This document shows, in pieces, positions 5,184-7,516 of a stretch of 7,516 bases of DNA (position 1 is the stretch's first letter; every line of letters begins with the position of its first letter). Both the position numbers and the translations under genes were made by a program. The stretch is taken from NCBI GenBank assembly GCA_012512055.1, contig JAAZEW010000205.1, positions 1-7,516 on the forward strand, written 5' to 3'. The notes beneath the pieces were generated by a model. It saw only the letters and a list, made by a program, of their open reading frames with translations. It ran no database searches and was not told the DNA's origin. The stretch is from Bacillota bacterium. GTDB taxonomy: Bacteria > Bacillota_G > SHA-98 > UBA4971.

Positions 5184-5201
5184 AAGGAGGCGGGTTCTGT
5201 G
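5184..5201 (+). promoter_or_regulatory. MNT ribosome-binding site and start, right arm of the 18-bp inverted repeat
   Basis: AAGGAGG (5184-5190) is followed after 8 nt by GTG at 5199-5201. This strong signal decides the start ten codons inside the longest open frame. The whole 18-bp site is mirrored perfectly at 4914-4931, so translation initiation here could be masked by base pairing within one long leader RNA. Confidence 0.8.
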
Positions 5202-5504
5202 GAAGAGACACTAAAGATCATAGTGGGAATAATCGTCGAAGCTGCAGACCCTGATAGAATCATCCTCTTTGGCTCCAGAAGTCAAGAAGGATGGTCAGAT
5301 GACAGTGACTACGACATCCTCGTCATAAAAGAAGGGAGATATCATCGAAGGAAGCTCACACAGCAAATCTATCGTGCATTATCCGAAGTGCCGGTGTCTA
5401 TAGATATAGTAGTGGAGACTCCGGAAAGACTGGCCAGGTATGGCAATACACTTGGACTGATTTACTCTGAGGCATTGAAAGGCCGTGTCCTTTATGAAAA
5501 ATAA
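5199..5504 (+). CDS. MNT-type minimal nucleotidyltransferase (putative antitoxin)
   Basis: A 101-aa minimal nucleotidyltransferase of the DNA polymerase beta superfamily. Key motif: ILFGSRSQEGWSDDSDYDIL at residues 22-41, with G25-S26 and the metal-binding pair D37/D39; the third acidic residue is probably D69 in VSIDIVV. Length is usual for the family. It is followed with an 11-nt overlap by a HEPN gene, the standard MNT-HEPN toxin-antitoxin layout. In the studied Shewanella pair the MNT protein silences its HEPN partner by adding AMP; a like role here is inferred. The GTG start is supported by AAGGAGG 8 nt upstream; a longer frame from 5169 lacks such a site. A candidate promoter lies about 330 nt upstream and the start region is mirrored by an upstream inverted copy. 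All catalytic acidic residues look intact. Confidence 0.9.
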   Translation: MEETLKIIVGIIVEAADPDRIILFGSRSQEGWSDDSDYDILVIKEGRYHRRKLTQQIYRALSEVPVSIDIVVETPERLARYGNTLGLIYSEALKGRVLYEK

Positions 5505-5886
5505 TCCGTGGGAGCCCTGGATCCGGAGGGCAAAAAGCAATCTTGTCCGGGCAAAACAAGGCAGGCAGTCTGAGGACGTTATGTATGAGGATCTTTGCTT
5601 TGATGCTCAGCAAGCCGCTGAGAAGAGTCTGAAGGGGCTTTTGATATATCTTGGGAAAAAACCGCCGAGGACTCACTCCATCGGACACTTGCTCAACGTC
5701 CTTAGGAAGGGCTGCAAGATCACTGTTCCCCGAGAAATCAACGAAGCAGTAATCCTCAATGAGTACGCTGTCACCACTCGCTACCCCGGAGCTTGGGAGC
5801 CGGTGACTTGCGAAGAGTATGAAGAAGCGGTGAGGCTTGCTGATGAGGTTTGGCGCTGGGTAGCTGATACTACAGGCTGTGCCTAA
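5494..5886 (+). CDS. HEPN domain protein (putative toxin partner of MNT)
   Basis: A 130-aa, largely helical protein of the HEPN superfamily, of the type usually coupled to minimal nucleotidyltransferases. Diagnostic stretches are DLCFDAQQAAEKSLKGLLIY at residues 33-52 (the long helix typical of the family), RTHSIGHLL at 59-67 and LNEYAVTTRYPG at 88-99. HEPN partners in such pairs are commonly RNases or nucleotide-binding toxins. I could not assign the canonical Rx4-6H ribonuclease motif with confidence: R59-x5-H65 fits the spacing but sits in an earlier helix than usual. The ATG at 5494 overlaps the MNT stop by 11 nt and has GAAAGG 11 nt upstream; an in-frame GTG at 5485 would add three residues. 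The overlap suggests translational coupling. Membrane segments and signal peptides are absent. Whether the pair is toxic is inference. Confidence 0.88.
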   Translation: MKNNPWEPWIRRAKSNLVRAKQGRQSEDVMYEDLCFDAQQAAEKSLKGLLIYLGKKPPRTHSIGHLLNVLRKGCKITVPREINEAVILNEYAVTTRYPGAWEPVTCEEYEEAVRLADEVWRWVADTTGCA

Positions 5887-6147
5887 AGCCCCTCAATCAT
5901 CAAAAGAAGGATTACGAAAAGCAGTATAGAATGAATCCCGAGGGAATGAAGAGAGAGTATTCCAACGCTCTCGTATAGACCTGATGATGATGGGTTCAGG
6001 CGTTTCTACCAGGAGGCCGCAACCAACCTGGCTACGAGGGCGCAGGCGAGGTATTACTGTATCCTGATTCTTACCTGTGCTTGCGTTTTGGCTATGGTTT
6101 GGCGGCTTCTTCGCGTTTAGGTGACCTTTATCAAAGGAGTGGTGGGT
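5887..6147. other. Intergenic region without a recognisable gene
   Basis: This 261-nt gap between the HEPN and deaminase genes contains only weak stems: GAGAG/CTCTC around 5950-5975 and CCAGG/CCTGG around 6010-6032. Neither is followed by a T-run, so no terminator can be claimed. No clear -35/-10 pair stands out before the deaminase, although a promoter may well be present. Confidence 0.4.
6135..6139 (+). promoter_or_regulatory. Shine-Dalgarno site of the deaminase gene
   Basis: AGGAG within AAAGGAG lies 8 nt before ATG at 6148. It selects this ATG over a GTG at 6121 that would add nine residues but has no comparable site. Confidence 0.8.
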
Positions 6148-7506
6148 ATGTCCAGAATCCTCATTAGAGGCGGTAGAGTTGTTACCATGAACGAGAAACA
6201 AGAAATCCCGGAGTGTGCTGATGTCCTAATTGATGGTGGCACAATCGTCTCAATTGCGCCAAGTAGTGACGGGACTCAAGCGGCGGCCGACATGATTATT
6301 GATGCCTACGGTAAGGTAGTGATGCCGGGCTTTGTCCAATCCCATGTGCACCTTTGCCAGACTCTTTTTCGAGGCCAGGCAGATGATCTTGAGCTTATGG
6401 ATTGGCTGAAGCTTCGTATATGGCCGTTGGAGGGCGCGCATGACAAGGACAGTATCTACTGGTCTGCCATGCTGGGAATCACTGAGCTCATCAAAGGCGG
6501 TACCACGTCCATTATCGATATGGAGACTGTCCATCACACGGACAGTGCGTTTTCTGCTATTCTTGATTCCGGCATCCGCGCCACATCGGGTAAAGTCATG
6601 ATGGACTATGGGGATGATGTGCCCGGCTCGCTCATGGAGTCCACAGAGGATTCACTGAATGAAAGTGAGACCTTGATGAAAAAGTGGCACATGCGTGACG
6701 GAGGAAGGATTCGATACGCTTTTGCGCCGAGGTTTGTTGTGTCATGCACAGATAAGCTCCTTGTGCGGGTTCGTGACATGGCAAGGGCAAACGGGGTGAT
6801 TATCCATACCCATGCTTCTGAGAACAGGGGGGAGATCGAGCTTGTCATGGCGGACAGGGGCATGAGGAATATCGAGTGCCTGAACGAGCTCGGGTTGTTG
6901 GGTGCGGATGTGGTCCTGGCTCACTGTATTTGGCTGGATGATGAGGAGATGGAGCTCATCAGGGATTCTGAGACGAAAGTTGTCCACTGCCCGTCCTCGA
7001 ACCTGAAACTCGCGTCAGGCGTGGCCAAGATCCCGGAGATGCTGGATATGGGCGTGTTTGTGTCCCTGGGCGCTGACGGCGCGCCGTGTAACAACAACCT
7101 GGACGCATTCATGGAAATGAGGCTTGCAGCGCTTATCCACAAACCCCGTCTGGGGCCTACTGCAATGCCGGCTGCGACTGTCCTTAGAATGGCGACAAGA
7201 GGCGGGGCGGAGGCTATGGGCGTTGCGGACGAAATCGGCAGCATAGAGCCGGGGAAGCGTGCTGACATAATCATCCTGGACTTGGATCGGGCCCATGTTG
7301 CGCCAACCCGGAATGTGGACCTTGTATCTCGGATAGTATATGAGGCCAGGGCAGGGGATGTTGAGACTACGATTGTGGACGGACGCGTGCTGATGCATGA
7401 AAGAAGACTCACCGGCATCAATGAAGAAGAGGTAGTGTGTGAGGCCAACAAGGCGTTAGAGAGAGTGCTCCGGCGGTCGGGATGTGCGCCGTCCGATAAG
7501 AAATGA
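6148..7506 (+). CDS. mtaD: Amidohydrolase, MTA/SAH/5'-deoxyadenosine deaminase family
   Basis: A 452-aa metal-dependent amidohydrolase predicted to deaminate an adenosine-type compound (5'-methylthioadenosine, S-adenosylhomocysteine or 5'-deoxyadenosine) to the inosine analogue in the cytoplasm. Visible elements: N-terminal beta-sandwich strands with DVLIDGGTIVSI at 25-36; metal-binding HVH at H66/H68 after MPGFVQS; FRGQADDLELMDWL at 74-87; HTHASEN giving H222 and substrate-contacting E225; AHC with H259; and GADGAPCNNNLD with the catalytic Asp D310. The C-terminal segment GSIEPGKRADIIILDL (364-379) is typical of the superfamily. All metal ligands are present and length is normal. GADGAPCNN and the FRGQADDLELMDW block remind me more of 5'-deoxyadenosine deaminases than of bacterial MTA deaminases, so the exact substrate is open; the symbol denotes the family. 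Triazine hydrolases (TrzA/AtzB type) are close relatives. It follows the MNT/HEPN pair on the same strand after 261 nt. Confidence 0.9.
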   Translation: MSRILIRGGRVVTMNEKQEIPECADVLIDGGTIVSIAPSSDGTQAAADMIIDAYGKVVMPGFVQSHVHLCQTLFRGQADDLELMDWLKLRIWPLEGAHDKDSIYWSAMLGITELIKGGTTSIIDMETVHHTDSAFSAILDSGIRATSGKVMMDYGDDVPGSLMESTEDSLNESETLMKKWHMRDGGRIRYAFAPRFVVSCTDKLLVRVRDMARANGVIIHTHASENRGEIELVMADRGMRNIECLNELGLLGADVVLAHCIWLDDEEMELIRDSETKVVHCPSSNLKLASGVAKIPEMLDMGVFVSLGADGAPCNNNLDAFMEMRLAALIHKPRLGPTAMPAATVLRMATRGGAEAMGVADEIGSIEPGKRADIIILDLDRAHVAPTRNVDLVSRIVYEARAGDVETTIVDGRVLMHERRLTGINEEEVVCEANKALERVLRRSGCAPSDKK

Positions 7507-7516
7507 GGCGAATCAG

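Noticed and set aside
5169..5198. Longer N-terminus for the MNT protein (ten extra residues)
   Set aside because: The GTG at 5199 has AAGGAGG at ideal spacing, while the upstream start has none and the extra residues precede the normal start of the fold.
4161..5198. tRNA or other known RNA gene in the large gap
   Set aside because: No cloverleaf-like T-arm (GGTTCGAATCC type) or other familiar RNA signature is visible.
6121..6147. GTG start nine codons upstream for the deaminase
   Set aside because: AGGAG lies inside that stretch and points to the ATG at 6148, where the family's usual N-terminus begins.

Overview
The window looks bacterial. The supporting signs are strong Shine-Dalgarno sites (GGAGGT, AAGGAGG, AGGAG) about 8 nt before GTG or ATG starts, compact genes and mid-to-high GC. 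The gene families (HDAC-like deacetylase, single-subunit-type hydantoinase/oxoprolinase, 5'-deoxyadenosine/MTA-type deaminase, MNT/HEPN pair) fit an anaerobic, Clostridia-like Firmicute or a thermophile with similar gene content. This placement is an inference; no rRNA or marker gene is present to fix it.

Layout. Bases 1-334 carry no convincing gene: there is an inverted repeat at the left edge (possible insertion-sequence end) and a degenerate 24-nt tandem array abutting the next gene. On the minus strand, 335-1675 encodes an HDAC/acetylpolyamine-amidohydrolase-type zinc deacetylase with a C-terminal extension bearing two CxxC motifs. The gap 1676-2177 holds a 19-nt tandem array rich in alternating purine-pyrimidine runs, then a 31-nt array that continues into the 3' end of the next gene. 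Also on the minus strand, 2178-4160 encodes a HyuA-family ATP-dependent hydantoinase/oxoprolinase subunit, with a repeat-built low-complexity insertion of about 80 residues. About 1 kb without a recognisable gene follows (4161-5198). It holds 32-nt direct repeats and palindromes upstream of the hydantoinase gene, a 114-bp inverted-repeat element with a nested hairpin, a 53-nt-spaced repeat pair, a candidate promoter, and an 18-bp perfect inverted copy of the next gene's ribosome-binding site and start codon. On the plus strand come an overlapping MNT nucleotidyltransferase (5199-5504) and HEPN protein (5494-5886), a putative toxin-antitoxin pair, and then a complete amidohydrolase of the MTA/SAH/5'-deoxyadenosine deaminase family (6148-7506).

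How they may work together. The deacetylase, hydantoinase and deaminase are metabolic hydrolases acting on C-N bonds of amide, cyclic-amide and purine-amine substrates, but nothing shows a shared pathway. The two minus-strand genes are about 500 nt apart with repeats between, so co-transcription is uncertain. The MNT/HEPN pair is a self-contained module beside decayed or structured DNA. The two most unusual features are the repeat-rich DNA (at least five unit lengths: 19, 24, 31, 32 and 42 nt, at gene edges and inside one gene) and the perfect inverted copy of the MNT start region, which could form a long-range translation-blocking structure or mark a small mobile element.
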